DNA of 64,000 nucleotides from Morella rubra (taxonomy: Eukaryota > Streptophyta > Magnoliopsida > Fagales > Myricaceae). The first letter of the stretch is position 1; each line of letters begins with the position of its first letter. A model generated the notes under the pieces. That model ran no database searches, was not told where the DNA came from, and saw only the letters and a program-made list of their open reading frames with translations. Location: assembly GCA_003952965.2 (NCBI GenBank), contig CM025853.1, positions 5,852,015-5,916,014 on the forward strand. Direction: 5' to 3'. Position numbers and translations under genes: made by a program. Positions 11,936-24,846 of the stretch are shown here, one piece after another.

Positions 11936-12594
11936 ATTCATGAACCACATCATCATTGGCAGAGTCGGCATTAGCTTGTACTCAGCGTAGGCCAAATACA
12001 TTAAACTAATTTTTTAGGACTAGATTAAATAAATTAAATTGAATTGCGCTTTGAAAAAAAAAAAAAGTAATGGCTGCTGCTGGTAAAAGTTCAAATTAAA
12101 TGAATATAACTCATTCCTACTAGCTTAAACTTTTCAGATAATTCGTAGTTCATATAATTAGTACCAGAGTAGTGGTAGTCTTGATTAAGAAACATTGACA
12201 TCATACTTTGGGCCAAATTTAGTTTTTGGGACAGATTTTTTCCGCCCAAAAACACCTGAATTCCATTCGTTACCCCTATTGTCCCAACAAATCCGTTACA
12301 AAAGGTTCTTTGCATGTTCTAGTTTGGAAGGAAAGAACTCCTTTTTAGGTCGGATGTGTGGCCAAAAGGTTTTCAGAAGTCCGGCCCTACTAACCAGAGT
12401 ATTGCTCTTATTTATTTCCACACAATGAAAAATGCTGGTTGGAAAATGTTGTATTAGCTTTTATTATTCTCTCCAATAGTTTCGTGTGCATCTTAATATT
12501 TGTTATAGTGATACAAATCCATTTGAGATCCAACACCTCAAATTTAGATTTGTCTGCATAATTAAAACTTCTAATTTTTCTAAAAAATAATAAA
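11936..12594. other. Non-coding stretch, no feature recognised
   Basis: AT-rich DNA with no supported coding region or terminus. Confidence 0.4.
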
Positions 12595-15235
12595 AAAATG
12601 TTCTAATACGTTCGAACGACTACAATATGCTTGAGCGGTATAAAATTATCGTTCGAACATATTTGTCATCCCTATAAATGAACTATTTTATCAATTCATT
12701 CAAATGAACACTTTTATAGAGTTCGAATGCTGCCTAAAACCCACGACAAACAACGACCTAAAATCTCCCATTCAATCCCAAAAACATATTTTTTTACTCC
12801 TAACACATGCATTCAACATCCCTAAACATGTATGAAAGTTACCATAAGCATTTATACATTAATTTGTCCACAAATTCAAATCACAACCACCAAAAATCTA
12901 TACCTAAAAAACTAAGAAATCCATTGACTAAGTTAATAAATCTTACCTCCAAAACACAAAGAAGCTCCATTTGAGTATTTTCCTACAACAATAAGACAAA
13001 AAACGTAAGATTTTTATTAAAAAAAAAAAACCCCAAGGTGAATTTGTGTTGTTTTGAGAGTGTGGGCGAAATAAGGTCTCACAATCGTCTGTGATATTTG
13101 AGTTCGTGGTGTCCATTCGAATGTTATTTCCTATGTTAGAAGGTACACCAAAAATGGGGTGGGGAAAAAACGCGCTTAAAATATCGTTCGAACTCATTTT
13201 TCATACATTCGAATGATTCTTTTTTATCTGAATGACGTCCTTAGTTTCCAAATAACGTTCTAACGGTTATTGAAAATCTGTTTGAATGTGTTTTAGAAAA
13301 TGAAATAGCGTCATTTCATGCTTTTTAGCGTTCTAACTCGCATGTTGAAATGATTTTGAGAATAATTTAAATAATATGTAACTAAATTATAAGTATAATT
13401 TTATTAACTATAGACTTATTATAGCACATATGTAGGAGTATGGAAATATTTTTAGCACTCAATTATGTATAAGTATAATAAACACAACATATTTATCTAT
13501 GTAAGTATGATAGTATATGTATTAAGTTTTGAGTGTTAAGTGTTAAGTATATAAACTTTATTGGTACAAACATATATAAGTATCATAGCAAATGTATGAG
13601 AGTATGACAATCCTATTACTACTAACAAATGATATGTAACTATCGTTGTATATTATAGTACATGTATGAAAATATCATTAGTACATAATATTGTATGTAA
13701 CAAATTACGTGCATATTATTATTTAAACATGTACTATATATTCAATAATATGTATAAAGTACTATATATTACATAATATGTATAAGGTACTATAGTATAT
13801 TACATAACATGTATAAGATATTATATATACATACATATATAATATGTATAAGGTTTTATTACATAGCATGTATAAGGTATATATGTAAATTTTGATTTTG
13901 ATTAATTTTATTCCTTTTTATTTTTAATTCATTTTATAATTTTATTCGATTTACTGTGTAGCCGTTCTAACGTTAATACAATTAACGTTTGAACGTAAAT
14001 AGTGTCGTCCATTCTAACGGTTTATATTGTTAGAATGGAAAATAAATTTATTATTTCTTAATTTTTAGTGTGATTTCCTTTTTAATCATAATTTACTTAT
14101 CCAATAAAAATATGCATATCAACACGCACAAATAATATAATATGTACAAACATAACTGTTTGAATGTTTGAAAATAAACATAAATGCATGACAAAATATT
14201 ATAAAGAAACTATTGGTCATTCTTCTTCATCTCCTGCACAAAGTCAAACTTGACATCATCTATCCTCTCCATGATGTCTTCCTGGCCTTCGTCATGTGCC
14301 TTTTTCAACTCTAGTTGCATTGACTCAATATTCTCGAGTCTCTTCTCTATAGGAGCCAGATTGGTGATGATGGGAGCGATGGTCATATCCACTGCGTCCA
14401 TCTCTTGTATAGCCTGGATCAGATTACCCGAATGTCGTGGAGCAACTTCAGGATGTTGTGACCCCGATCCATGCGCCATCAAACACTGATAAGTCACACC
14501 GTTGATGGGGCCGAGTTGCATAAACCTAGGCTCATGACGTTTGGCCACTACCTTGGCATCCAGCATCATCCTGGTCAACATGACCCCAAATGGCAGGCCA
14601 ATTTCTAATAGTGGACTGAGCCTCGGTCCTCATAGTTCGGAACATGAAGAGCGGGAGGTTGAATGGCTCGACTACGCACTCCATGTGACGTTGCTTCGGG
14701 AATGTGTTATGGTTTAAGATGAGGTGGAACATCCTCCAAAAGTCGGGCAAAGAGCTATGCAAAACTGATGACTGGACTAAGTACTGCTCCTCTCCAGTCA
14801 TCAGTTTAAAGATCTCTTCGGCTAACAAAGCCGTAGCAGGCTAGCTCCACAATAGGATAGGCAACCATTTCCCTAGAATGCACAAATAGTTGGAGAGGAT
14901 CTCAGGGGATAAAGACCTCCCACTCATCCCTGTCAATCTCAACATCTTGCAGTGCCAAGTAAAACTCTTAGACAAAATATGTGTACAGCGGGCCAGTCCA
15001 AGAGAGCACGCTCTCCTAGCTATAGTGGGTGAATATCTCGTCGATGGTGCGACCCTCGAACTGAAACCCTGAAAAGTTGTTTGTGCAAACCGATCTCTCC
15101 GCCAAAACTGTGTGCATAAACATAAGCACTTGCTTCTTTGCTATAGTCAGTGATGTGGAAGAAGAGGAAGACACTCTAGAATGTTTAGTCATTTTATGTT
15201 AATCTAAAAAAAAAACATTGGAATGGGTAAAAAAA
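12595..15235 (-). mobile_element. CACTA element fragment II
   Basis: Contains CGTTCGAACG-type motifs at 12605-12660, 13185-13330 and 13965-14040, an AT-rich middle part, and a degraded accessory gene on the minus strand (14210-15192). The part 12950-13880 is matched in reverse orientation by 34300-35350. No terminus was found at either edge. The right edge abuts fragment III near 15240. Confidence 0.65.
14210..15192 (-). pseudogene. CACTA accessory protein with plant transposon-protein domain and coiled coil
   Basis: Starts at a good ATG (15190-15192) followed by a Ser-rich stretch. It continues VLAERSVCTNNFSGFQFEG, then reaches an in-frame stop near 15025. The frame resumes with EEIFKLMTGEEQ (14820) and FHLILNHNTFPKQRH, and ends in a charged coiled coil (NIESMQLELKKAHDEGQ) with a stop at 14210. 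The layout resembles the domain often annotated as putative plant transposon protein, followed by a coiled coil. The gene at 16673-17850 has the same layout. Function is unknown. Linkage to CACTA ends suggests a transposon accessory role. Stops and a frameshift near 14580 make it a pseudogene. Confidence 0.6.
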
Positions 15236-18200
15236 CATAAAACAAATTAAGTGTAGCGTTCAATTTGACCCGACCAATGTGATTGATGCTTTAAAAATTT
15301 CGACAACATTTCGTCTTAGTCCCCAGATACACGCCTACAACATTAAGCATAAATACTCCCCATTGAAGGCGAGTGTGTAAGTTTAATACTGAATGTGTAT
15401 TCAAAGGACAAAAGGAGATCGAAATTTCTAAATACATCTGTCACAGTACTAGCTACAATTACACACATTACGAATATTATAAACTCAAATTGTCCATAAC
15501 GTGAACAATTTAAGAAATACACCGAGTTCATTATTTGAAAGTCTGTAATTCTTAAATGGGGCTAAGACTGCTAAATGAATGGATGAAACATAACAGCCAA
15601 AAACCGTTTGAATGAAGTTAAACCGTTCGAACAATACAAACGAGCCTTTGGATGCCTTAGCAAAGTGTCCGAACCAAACAAGAGAGTTCGGACGGACCAT
15701 AATCCATTCGGACTATGATTGTTGAAAATAGACCTAAAAATCACGAGTCAATGATCCCAAATCGCAAATAAATAAACATATGAACATCACAACTATCCCC
15801 AAACTCCATTGCTATCATTTTATAACCTAGAAATTTGAAAAATATATGCTTTGATATCCTAAAATCCATGCTTTTTGTCCTAAAATTAATAAAACTTTAA
15901 ACCCACTAACCTCAAATGCAATCCAATGTGAAATCTTCCTTGAGTTGCTCTTCCATCCCTTTTTAGTCAGATTGAATGCCAAATCAGCTCTTGACTTGTC
16001 CTCTTCCTCAAATCTCAAATTTTCTACAAATGTTGCCCTTTACTTCACACTGTCTACGATTTCCCCTATTTCATCTGCATAAAATCCGTACGGACAATTT
16101 TAAGCATGTATGGACGCCTTCATGTCTAAGTTTTCGAGGGAATTCATTGCCGCCTAAAATTTCATTCCGTCCACACTGACACATTTACGTTTGCACAGGT
16201 TCTTATACTTCACGATACTGTTTTGCATCCCCAAATGACAGCATTTCTACATGATCAAATCCGTCTGGACGAAAAAAAATACTATCCGGATTGTTATTTT
16301 ATATAATACGAGACCGTTTAACGTCACAGTAAACCGTCTGGACACTTACCATGCTATCCGAACGGTTTTTAACGACTTAATTTCTTTTATAACTAATACC
16401 ATTCAATTTATTGCCAAGTTTTATAAACCTATGTGTGTTAATAACATAAATAACTTAAGTGTGTTAGATAGTAGTTTTGAAGTTTGAAGAAGTGTAACGA
16501 AATGAGAAACACAATATAAATTAACATGTTGTACTAAGGATGAATAAACTGAAATAGCATAACTGAAATAAGAAAATTATATCAAATGTCATCAAAATAT
16601 AATATAACCAAAATAACATAAAATAAATCCGCAAATTTCCTTAAAATATAATATAAAATAAAATAACAGAAACTACTGCTTCACATCCACGAACTGAAGA
16701 ATCTCATGTGCACGCTTCATGTGCTCCTCCATCTCAGTGACCCGGAACGTCAAGGCATGCAACTGTGTCAAAGATGCCACGGTATTCAGATTAGATCGAA
16801 CTGCTTCCACCTCTTTTCTCCACTAAGAGTCCTACTGGACAACTTTAGTCTCTAGAGCCGAAAGCCGAGCATTAATATCACTTAACACCTATTGGATGAG
16901 TTGCATCACTGCTGGCATAGTCGCACTCAACTCGGCCTTTAGATCCTCCACCCAAGTCGATCGCTATACCTGAAAGGCCTGGGTCGACCTCTGACCAGGA
17001 TTCAGTTACTTAGTCCCACGAGGCTGCTCCTGACATCTACCAATATCTGCTCGTGTGGTATGAGCTCAACGTGTTTGGGCTATGGAATGCGAGAAGGTTG
17101 TCTTCTTGATTGGCCCAAGTGGATACCCCTTTATCTCATTAGGACTCTCAAGTACTAGCATGGTGTGGAGGAATTGCATCAGTAGAACACTGTACGACAA
17201 TGAAACCGTATTGCATGATAGGGCCTCTACACAGACGGTCTGGAATATGTGTGATGCCCTGCAACCTAATACATAATCTCGGGCCGGTAAAAAGAAACCT
17301 CAATTCTGTGCTTCTTCAGGTCGATGTAGTAGGATAAAATTATGTGCATGATCTGCTAAAAAAAAGCAGGTACCCATTTTGCATGTCCCTTCAAAACAAT
17401 TGTATCAAGACCCAATATCGTCTGGAATACTTCAACTTTATACAGCTGCCCTCCTCGAAAAGAGGTAAATTAGGGAACGCTTCCATTGGCCACTCATAGC
17501 CCATGAACTGTTTGAGCTCATTGGGCAAGAACAAGACCCAATTGTTGCGGACTTTGACTTCCCAACTAGGATCTGAGACGTTGGGCACTAGAAGAATAGT
17601 GACGTAGAAATCTTGCATCATATCCACATATACAGCGCCTGTCCTCTGTAAAAATGGTATCCAACTCGCATGCTCTACCACCTTCTGAAGCGTCTAATCC
17701 TCAAACCTCAAATTGTTGAAATTTGACAAGGAAATCTTCCGCTCAATAATGATCAATTGGGACATAATCATTGCCCAATGCTGCTACACTGATAAAGGTG
17801 CCATAAGATCTACCTGGCTGCTGGAATGCTCAGGATCTAAAGCGGACGCCTGTTCATTTTTCTTAATCTGGACAAAAGCTTTCGCAAGAGAGAAAAACCC
17901 GTTTGAATGGATGGCATATATACAAAATATTTTGACTAAACATCACTGCTCGAAATCAAGACACTTACCGACGCATTATCCAAGGTGCCTGGACAGAATT
18001 CTAAATTATAGCTTAAAATTCTACCATGGTGAAAACGATGATGTTTCCACCAAACACGTTCGAACAAAGAACGAACGCCGTCCAAATAGAGAACAAAGAA
18101 AACAAATATTTCAAATAAATATAAATAGGTGTTCGAACTACTTGGATAAAGCATCTGGACACTTTGGTAATCACAACGTATCCATGGCAGCCTCCCTCCA

Positions 18201-19190
18201 CCTGCACACTTCTAAATACACAACTAAATGTAACCAAAATACACTTAAAATAATCCTAACACTTAGCACAATCAATTTTCACAAAAAAATAAAAAAATAA
18301 AAAAACACAATGTAGTTTACAAAAATGGAATTGAATTTTTTTGCATAAAACTAAAAAAAAATAAAATTTTTACTGCTAAAATCCAGCTTAACTGGATGTG
18401 ATTAAGCACTCAAATGAAGGAGTTTTATGTAAAAATTTGTGAAGAAAATACATAGGGGAGGAGAGATTTGAGATAAAATATCACACGGAAACGTTGAAAA
18501 TATCGAGCCTATTTGTATTTGACAATCAGTAGAACCCATTTTGACAAATGTCCCTCGTTCAGACCTATTTTAGCACACGAGGCCTATTGAAAATCCACTG
18601 CATTAAATGCAAAACGTGGAATCGTTTGAAACTGTTCGAAAAATTAAAGGTGTCTGGACGGTTATTGTCCTTCCAGGATTGTATTCTCTTGACATTGGGC
18701 AACGTGGAAGCACACTGGCTGAATAAACGTGATGTCATGTCTGGACGATATGTGATACGTCCAGATGGTTACAACTATTTTCAACTGTCGTCCTTATTAA
18801 ACACGTGTAAGCCGTGCTATTGTTATATAGACGTTCGGACGACATCGTCCGTTCCAACTCTGTCATTTCATCTTATGCGGCTGAACGTTCCTACATAAAC
18901 CGTGTGGACGATTGTAGCTATTTTCAACCCTCGTCCTCATTAAACAAGTGTAAGTCATGTGACTATTATATAGACGTCGGATGGTGTTCTCGTGCGTTTC
19001 AACGTTGTCGTTTCATCTTACTCGTTCGAACGTAACGTTACCCATGTGAATGCGTAACAGATTAATTAAACATTACTTAATTCATTAATTGATTATGGAT
19101 CTAAATTTAATTCACTCAATTTAATTTATTTAAATCTTTGACAAACCAAATGCAATTCAACACAAAATTTTAACTTAATTTATTTATTTA
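15236..19190 (-). mobile_element. CACTA element fragment III
   Basis: The part 15240-16670 is the reverse-complement relative of 38225-39600, the DNA between the accessory gene and the TNP2 gene in the large CACTA. Examples are TTTAGGCGGCAATGAATTCC (reversed) near 16150 and GACAATTTGAGTTTATAAT near 15480-15500. The accessory gene at 16673-17850 lies at the matching place. Similarity stops near 15240, about where the transposase should begin, so the transposase part is deleted. Palindromic motifs cluster at 15600-15720, 16080-16370, 18030-18150 and 18590-19040. Confidence 0.7.
16673..17850 (-). pseudogene. CACTA accessory protein (second degraded copy)
   Basis: The minus-strand reading from 17850 gives IIIERKISLSNFNNLRFED, then an intact stretch of about 96 residues at 17681-17391. 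This contains VYVDMMQDFYVTI, VRNNWVLFLPNELKQFMGYE and FPNLPLFEE, as in the plant transposon-protein domain. After 17390 the frame breaks repeatedly (stops, shifts). The C-terminal end is recognisable as LTFRVTEMEEHMKRAHEIL followed by a stop at 16673. That end matches the coiled-coil end of the other copies (VEEHLAHVRDAL, IEEHLSQIRDVL). Role unknown, as for the copy at 14210-15192. Confidence 0.6.
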
Positions 19191-19194
19191 CACT

Positions 19195-20988
19195 TCTTTT
19201 TTACTACATAAAAAATAGACATAGTTAAGCATACTTTTGTATTAAATGTCCGTTATAATTTATTATACTAACTATTCGGTTAGCTCAGCACTCATACTAA
19301 TCATCCGTTTAATTGTACTAATTGTTTGTTTAAATTGTAATAAATTTAAAGTAATGAAAAAACATAATTAATACAAAATATCAAATATAGTTGAAATATC
19401 AAGCGAAAAACACAATCATAAAGTCTAGTACAAGCCGGAGACTAATAAAGCATAAATAAATAATAGCAAAAAAGCATAAATCGAAGACTAGTCCAAATTA
19501 CAAGCTGGACACTAACAAAGCATAAGTTATAGACTAGTCTGAATTATGACGACGAGCTGGCTAATTGGGATCTTATCCGAGGGTGTCACAAACATGCTCC
19601 AACAGCTCTTCCATATTATCCACTTGTTTGATGAGTGTCCAGAGCTGTATCAGAATAGTACTGAGAGATTGGTACAACTGGACGTGAGTATTGTCACAGA
19701 ACTCAATTTGTTCCGCAGAGCAATCACCTCCTCCCTTAGAGCCCTCTCCATTAGAGCAAAATTATTCTCCAGAGTGCTCAAGCAGGTATGGAGACCCGTG
19801 CACAACATATGCGTCGGCTCCACTATCGCCTAGATACTCTCCCTCAACTCTACTACCATAGCTTCCACCAAGCTAGTCACTCTGTTTGTGCCCTGGCCTT
19901 GGTGATACTTTTCCTAGAGTGATCCATGGCCAACCTAGCAAAAACCATCCGAACGTAAGCATAACCTGTTTGCATGGTCATCAAACGACGACGTTTCTAT
20001 TTACAAGGTGTCTGAACGTAGTCTAAAGCATCTGGACGCTGTGCAACACATAGAGATGAATCGTCCAAATGATGCTTCTATGAACACAAAGCAAACAGCT
20101 CTATTGTCCACCAAAAAACAATACAAATGCATTAAATTGAAAAGCAAAGTCACGAACAAGGTCTTACCTAAAGTTGTTTGGCAAATCTCAAATGGTGAAA
20201 ATGTTTGAGAGAAGAGATAGTGAAAGTGTGATTCTGACAAGTCTTGTAGGTTTTATGGGACAAGTTGGGTGTCTGCATGGGTTCCGTAGGTGTTCGGATA
20301 GTTCTTAAAGTTTAGATTCACACGTGACCCAACCAAATTCAATGTCATTAAATATGGCAAATTCAAAAAATTTTCAGAACTTACATCCGTCCGAATAGTA
20401 TGTAGTGGTCTGGATGGTTTCGATATGACGTGTGTGAAGTATTACAACATGAAACCATATAATACACTGAAAAAGCATTCATACCTGTGCGAACATCGTT
20501 TTGGCGTTCGGACGATATGTTTTTCCACATTGGAACATTCGTCTATACATCTGGACAGTTGTGAGTATTAATGACAATTTTGAATGCGTCCTAAATGATG
20601 ACGACCATTAGTCGTTAGGTTAAGTGTCTTCGGACGTTGTAAGAAGACTGTCCGGACATACGTGACAAATTGGTGATGATTTTAATCGTCATTCAGTTAC
20701 GACGATTTGTATTTTGTCACCCAGATAACCGTCCAAACATTGAATTTACTCATTCGGACAATAATTAACTATTTCTGACAATACTGATCGTTACTCTTTT
20801 CAACGAGTTGGATTTCGTTATGCCACAAATACGTCTGAGCGGGTTTTAGACCTGTCTGGATGGTTTTGACAGTTCTAGATGATTTTAGGTGATGAAATTA
20901 ATGTTTTGACAAGGAAAGATCACTTTAGGTGACAAAATTTGGTTTGACACCCAAAATTTTGTCACCAAAGATCAAATTTCTTGTAGTG
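19195..20988 (-). mobile_element. CACTA element fragment IV, one terminus preserved
   Basis: The right edge is TTTCTTGTAGTG ending at 20988, an exact CACTA terminus. The whole segment aligns with fragment I, including the left AT-rich part with AAGCATACTTTT, the coiled-coil exon, the splice donor region and the palindrome array (20380-20880). The base after the terminus begins an interrupted LTR (20989-21650), so this element inserted into that LTR or a deletion joined them. No left terminus was found. Confidence 0.8.
19530..19931 (-). pseudogene. CACTA accessory coiled-coil exon, degraded copy
   Basis: Same exon as 7082-7468: GTNRVTSLVEAMVVELRESI, then AIVEPTHMLC and LENNFALMERALREEV. Compared with that copy it has two in-frame stops near the start and a frameshift toward the C-terminus. 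The shared acceptor and leader exon are recognisable to the right (donor near 20165). Confidence 0.65.
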
Positions 20989-21650
20989 TTGGGATAGTGT
21001 TTGGATAGCTTGGAATGTATGTGGGAATGTTGGGAAACACTCAGGAACACAATCTAACTCGCACACTAGGATATATAAGCACACCACCCAAGTAGAACAC
21101 AAAGGGATACAAAATCACCATCCAATGTAATCCATCATAGGATACAGAGTAAGAACTCACCACCTATCGGAATCCACCGAAGGATAAGAGTTTGTAGAAG
21201 AAATCCTTCTTTGATGTAGCCTAAGGCTGAAGTTGTATAAATACTTAAAATCTATTTTTCCACTACTAGAAAATGGTTTAAATAGCAAAGCTTGGAACAA
21301 CCCTCCAGGCATGAGTAAATGAGAAATACAACTTGCAAAATATTAATTGAGACTTAGGAAACATAAAATACTTTTAGGGAATTGAAAAGACTTACTGAAA
21401 ATCCAAAAGAACAAGCTAAAAATAGCAAAATTGTCCAAAATTCGCTAGACCTCGGAATTAGCTGCCAGCCTGATCTCCTTGGAGTAATTTTGCCATAACT
21501 TTGTCGAGAAAACTCCACTTTGTATGGCTTTTGGTGCATTGGAAACTAGACTCTTAGAGCTTTCCAACAAGACATAACTCGAACACAGACTCAAATCATT
21601 CCAGACATTGATTTCAATTATGACCTTCTGTGCTGACCACACCTGTGTCA
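20989..21650 (-). repeat. Inverted, truncated Ty3/gypsy LTR
   Basis: Reverse complement of the LTR at 1466-2286 and 55903-56720, from the TGACACAGG start (at 21650) to a point about 100-200 bases short of the LTR end. The break coincides with the CACTA terminus at 20988. The missing LTR part was not found on the other side of the CACTA fragments. Confidence 0.88.
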
Positions 21651-21992
21651 AAATTGAATGATACTTAGAAAAAAAAACAAGTTATGTCAGAATTTGACAC
21701 ATAATCTTCATAAGTTCTATAGCCATTGGTTAGATATAAGTGGTTAACAAAGGGAAAGTCCCTTGTTATAGTCAGTACATGTATGAGTCAATCAACTCTT
21801 TGTTGTTATTGACTGGACAGATTAATTTTTTTTCTAAGGCAATTTTGTAATACAGGACCAAATTAATAAACGTGCGGATTGGAGGGGATGCCAGTTGAGC
21901 CAATGGCTCAGTGGCATTGACTGAAAGAAGTTATTTGCATCTCCGGCCAGCTGTTTTGGTCTTCGTGATCTTCTCCCCTCCCCCACTCATAC

Positions 21993-22100
21993 ATATATAT
22001 AGGGTAAACCCTCAACAAATCAGATAATTGAATCCGAAGAAGTGTTCTCTCTCTGAACACTAGTACTCCTGTCTTCTGGTACCCGGACAGGTAACAAACT
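21993..22100 (+). promoter_or_regulatory. Possible oxidosqualene cyclase promoter and leader
   Basis: A TATA-like run (ATATATATAG, 21993-22002) follows a pyrimidine-rich stretch. A candidate splice donor (GACAG|GTAACA) lies at 22091. With the 2264-bp CACTA insertion and its 3-bp duplication removed, the TATA run would sit about 590 bases before the cyclase ATG, a normal distance for a leader with an intron. No direct evidence of transcription can be seen. Confidence 0.35.
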
Positions 22101-22829
22101 CAGAGCCTGTGTTCTTCAGCAAACCTATTCTCAGTGACAAATTTCTGAAGGAAGTGATCCTCATGCTCATTTCATTAGTTCTATAGTAGACTGGAATTAT
22201 TGCTCGAAACTATGCAAATCTCTCTGACGTTAAGTAGCAATGGCGGCCGGAAAAATACGGCCAACTTTTTGTACAACGTTGTCACGTTTGCAACATAATT
22301 TCTTTCCGCTCCAGAATTCTTGTCATTTAACCAAAGACATAATGTCCACCGATACTGTATTTTACGAAGTAAGATATATACCGAACATAAATAGCCAAAT
22401 TCCTTTTTCAGGCCGGAAATCATTTTCGTACTCTCTGGGCAGGTTACTACATACTTCACCTCTCACTACAAGAATTATGGTCTTCAGCGACGAATTCATT
22501 TGCAACAAATCCAATTTCGTAGCTAAAACTCTTTTTTTGCGACAAAAAATTGTTTTGTCCCTAAAATACTGTTTTTTTGCAACGGATATAAAATTTCGTC
22601 ACTAAAAAATAATTTTAGCGACAACCTTATCAGCGACAAACCGAATGTTGTCGCTACAAATTTGTCTTTTGCGACGAAAATAATTTTTTGTCGCTAAATA
22701 CTTAAGACACATGCTTTTAGCGACCACCCCCAGCTACTTTTAGCGACAAAATTATAAATCGTTGCTAAAAGCTAAAGGCACCGTGCATTGTTTATTGCGT
22801 CTGAGTCTTTGTTTCCCCTCTAATTTCCC

Positions 22830-23165
22830 AAGTCAAGTGTAAACAATGCCCTTTGCCATCTTCCTCGATTCCACTCTCCCTCCCCTTCAAAACCTTACTT
22901 GATAACTCCATCTCCGTCCTCCTTCTCAATCGATTTCACTTTGCCTCTCCCTCAAACCCTAAATGGCTGACTCCTCTTTCGATTTCTCCCTTTCCGTCCT
23001 CTCTCTCTCTGGATTTCTCTTCACTCTCCTTCTCCATTAAACCCTAACTGGCTAACTCTCTCGCTCTCTCTCCTCTGACTATGGATTCGGTTGCTCCTAG
23101 TTTAAGAGCCACTGAGCTCTAATTTCCCAAAACGGCGTCCTTATTTTCGTTACTCCGAATCGTTC
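22830..23165 (+). other. CT-rich leader-like stretch inside the CACTA element
   Basis: Pyrimidine-rich DNA with TCTCTCTC runs and AAACCCTAA words, followed by an ATG (23081) opening a 14-codon frame that stops. A possible splice donor (TTCAAG|GTTTGG) follows near 23168. It looks like the 5' untranslated region and first exon of a plant gene. It could be captured host DNA or the element's own promoter. A similar CT-rich leader, on the other strand, lies in the CACTA element at 57309-60136. Confidence 0.4.
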
Positions 23166-23964
23166 AAGGTTTGGTTTTTTCTCTATGATTTGTTTTAGCT
23201 GATTTATTATCTTGTACAATTTTAATGGCTAACATTGGTTTTGTTTCGTTCTTGGTGATATGGTGGTTTGTTTGTAAAAGTTCAAGGTTTTGGTTTTTGT
23301 TATTCAGTTTTGGATTTTGATTTCTAGGGAAAATTTCGAAAGTGATGGAGCTGGCTAGCAAGACCAACTGAAGATTTCTTGAGCAGCCGAAAGCCTTCCA
23401 TTGGCGCCTTTTGAGGTTGGGAGAATCTTAGGTGTTTGGCCTCTTATATGATTCTTGTTCTGAATTCTTCAATGTTGTATTGGGTAAACTGTTTTCCTAT
23501 TTCTTCAAGATCGATCTTTTACGAGAGTTTAGACCACTTAAATTTTCTATTTGGTTTGAACTGTACCACTTTATTTCTTAGATATCTCAAGCTACTCATT
23601 TTGAATTATTTTGTACTGGCCCTCTGTATCAAGGTTTTGTACGGTTATGAAATTTTCTTTTAATTTCTTTGCTTTTTCCCGCTTGCCTTGAAATGGAAAA
23701 TTCTTGATCCTTATGTCTAGGATTTACAGAAACTGAAAGAAAATTGCTGAATTATGAGTTTTTGACTTGATGGGTTGTGGACCTAGGTCGCTCTATTTAT
23801 CTTGTTAGTTACACGATCATGAGGATCTGGTGTAATTTATAGAATTTTGTCTTTGCTACTAGTCCTTTTCATGATAATTTGTATGGTAATTTCCCTTGGT
23901 CCATTTGTGGGAACTTGTATTGCTGGGGTTTGGCTGCTTGGAATCAGGGCATTGGTGACATTCC

Positions 23965-24180
23965 AGCTCAAGCCCACGTGCGACATTCCAAAGGCTCGCG
24001 CGCGCGTCCCCAGTGTGACATTCCAGTCACAGCTCGCGCGCAGGATGCGCACGGCATTCCAGCGCACAGGCTCGCGCGCGCGGCCTTGCGCGCAGGATGC
24101 GCGCGGCATTCCAGCGCTGCGCGCGGCATTCCAGCGCACAGGCTCGCGCGCGCGGCCTTGCGCGCAGGATGCGCGCGGCA
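23965..24180. repeat. GC-rich minisatellite, 52-bp unit
   Basis: Two identical 52-bp units (24053-24104 and 24125-24176) begin GGCATTCCAGCGCACAGG and are joined by a 20-bp truncated unit (24105-24124). More diverged units precede them from about 23965. The array is dominated by CGCGCG runs, in sharp contrast to the AT-rich surroundings. The open frames on both strands here are a by-product of the repeat, not genes. Confidence 0.9.
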
Positions 24181-24846
24181 AAATTTCATGTTTATATATT
24201 ATTAAATTAAATAATAATATTATTGTTTTTTTATAGTTATTATGATATTCAAAAAATTAAAACATATAATTCAAAAAATACGTAGAGAATGGTTTCATAA
24301 ATATAAAAATTATAAAAAATAGATAAAATATCTTGCAACAACGTAAAATAGCAGCCACAAATGTCTTGGAACAATATAAAACCATGTCGTTAAAATGCAG
24401 GACCTATAATCATGGTTATTACCAATAGTTTAGGCTCAATATGCGACGAATTAAATTTGTTGTTTTAAACTTTCTGCGACATAAATGGAACCAAAGAAAG
24501 AGGTAACAGCAACAGAATGAGGTGCACTCTTGCGACATCAGTATTCGTTGTTATTACCAAATAAACAGCGACTAAGAGTAAAATATGTTGCCAGTTACAT
24601 GTAGTGACGACGTAAAAGCGACAGGGCTCCGACGGTTTTATAATTGTCACCTGTGAGTTGCAGCGACAAAAAATCGAGTTTTAGCGACATCCACCCAGCG
24701 CCGCTATACACCGATTTTCTTGTAGTGTCTCTCTATTCCCTTGGTACACAAACGGTACTTATTATCAGAATAATTTTCCATTGATTAGACGGTTAATGAT
24801 CATCTTTTGATCTGGATGTATAGGACTCTTCCCTGTGACGTATAGG

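Larger units (their letters stand above)
22464..24727 (+). mobile_element. Complete non-autonomous CACTA element (2264 bp)
   Basis: Begins CACTACAAGAA and ends TTCTTGTAGTG, and is flanked on both sides by TCT, the 3-bp target duplication expected for CACTA elements. Both ends carry repeated GCGACAAAA/TTTTTAGCGAC words, the likely transposase-binding region (22490-22770 and 24430-24715). The inside holds no transposase. It contains a CT-rich leader-like stretch (22830-23165), an intron-like T-rich stretch and a GC-rich minisatellite (23965-24180). It sits between the likely cyclase promoter and the cyclase start codon. Confidence 0.92.

Noticed and set aside
17713-18300. 195-codon open frame on the plus strand
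   Set aside because: It overlaps and opposes the recognisable minus-strand CACTA accessory gene and its palindrome array.
23837-24236. Overlapping long open frames on both strands, Arg/Ala-rich
   Set aside because: They come from the CGCGCG minisatellite, which lacks stop codons in all frames. No start context, no family, no codon pattern.
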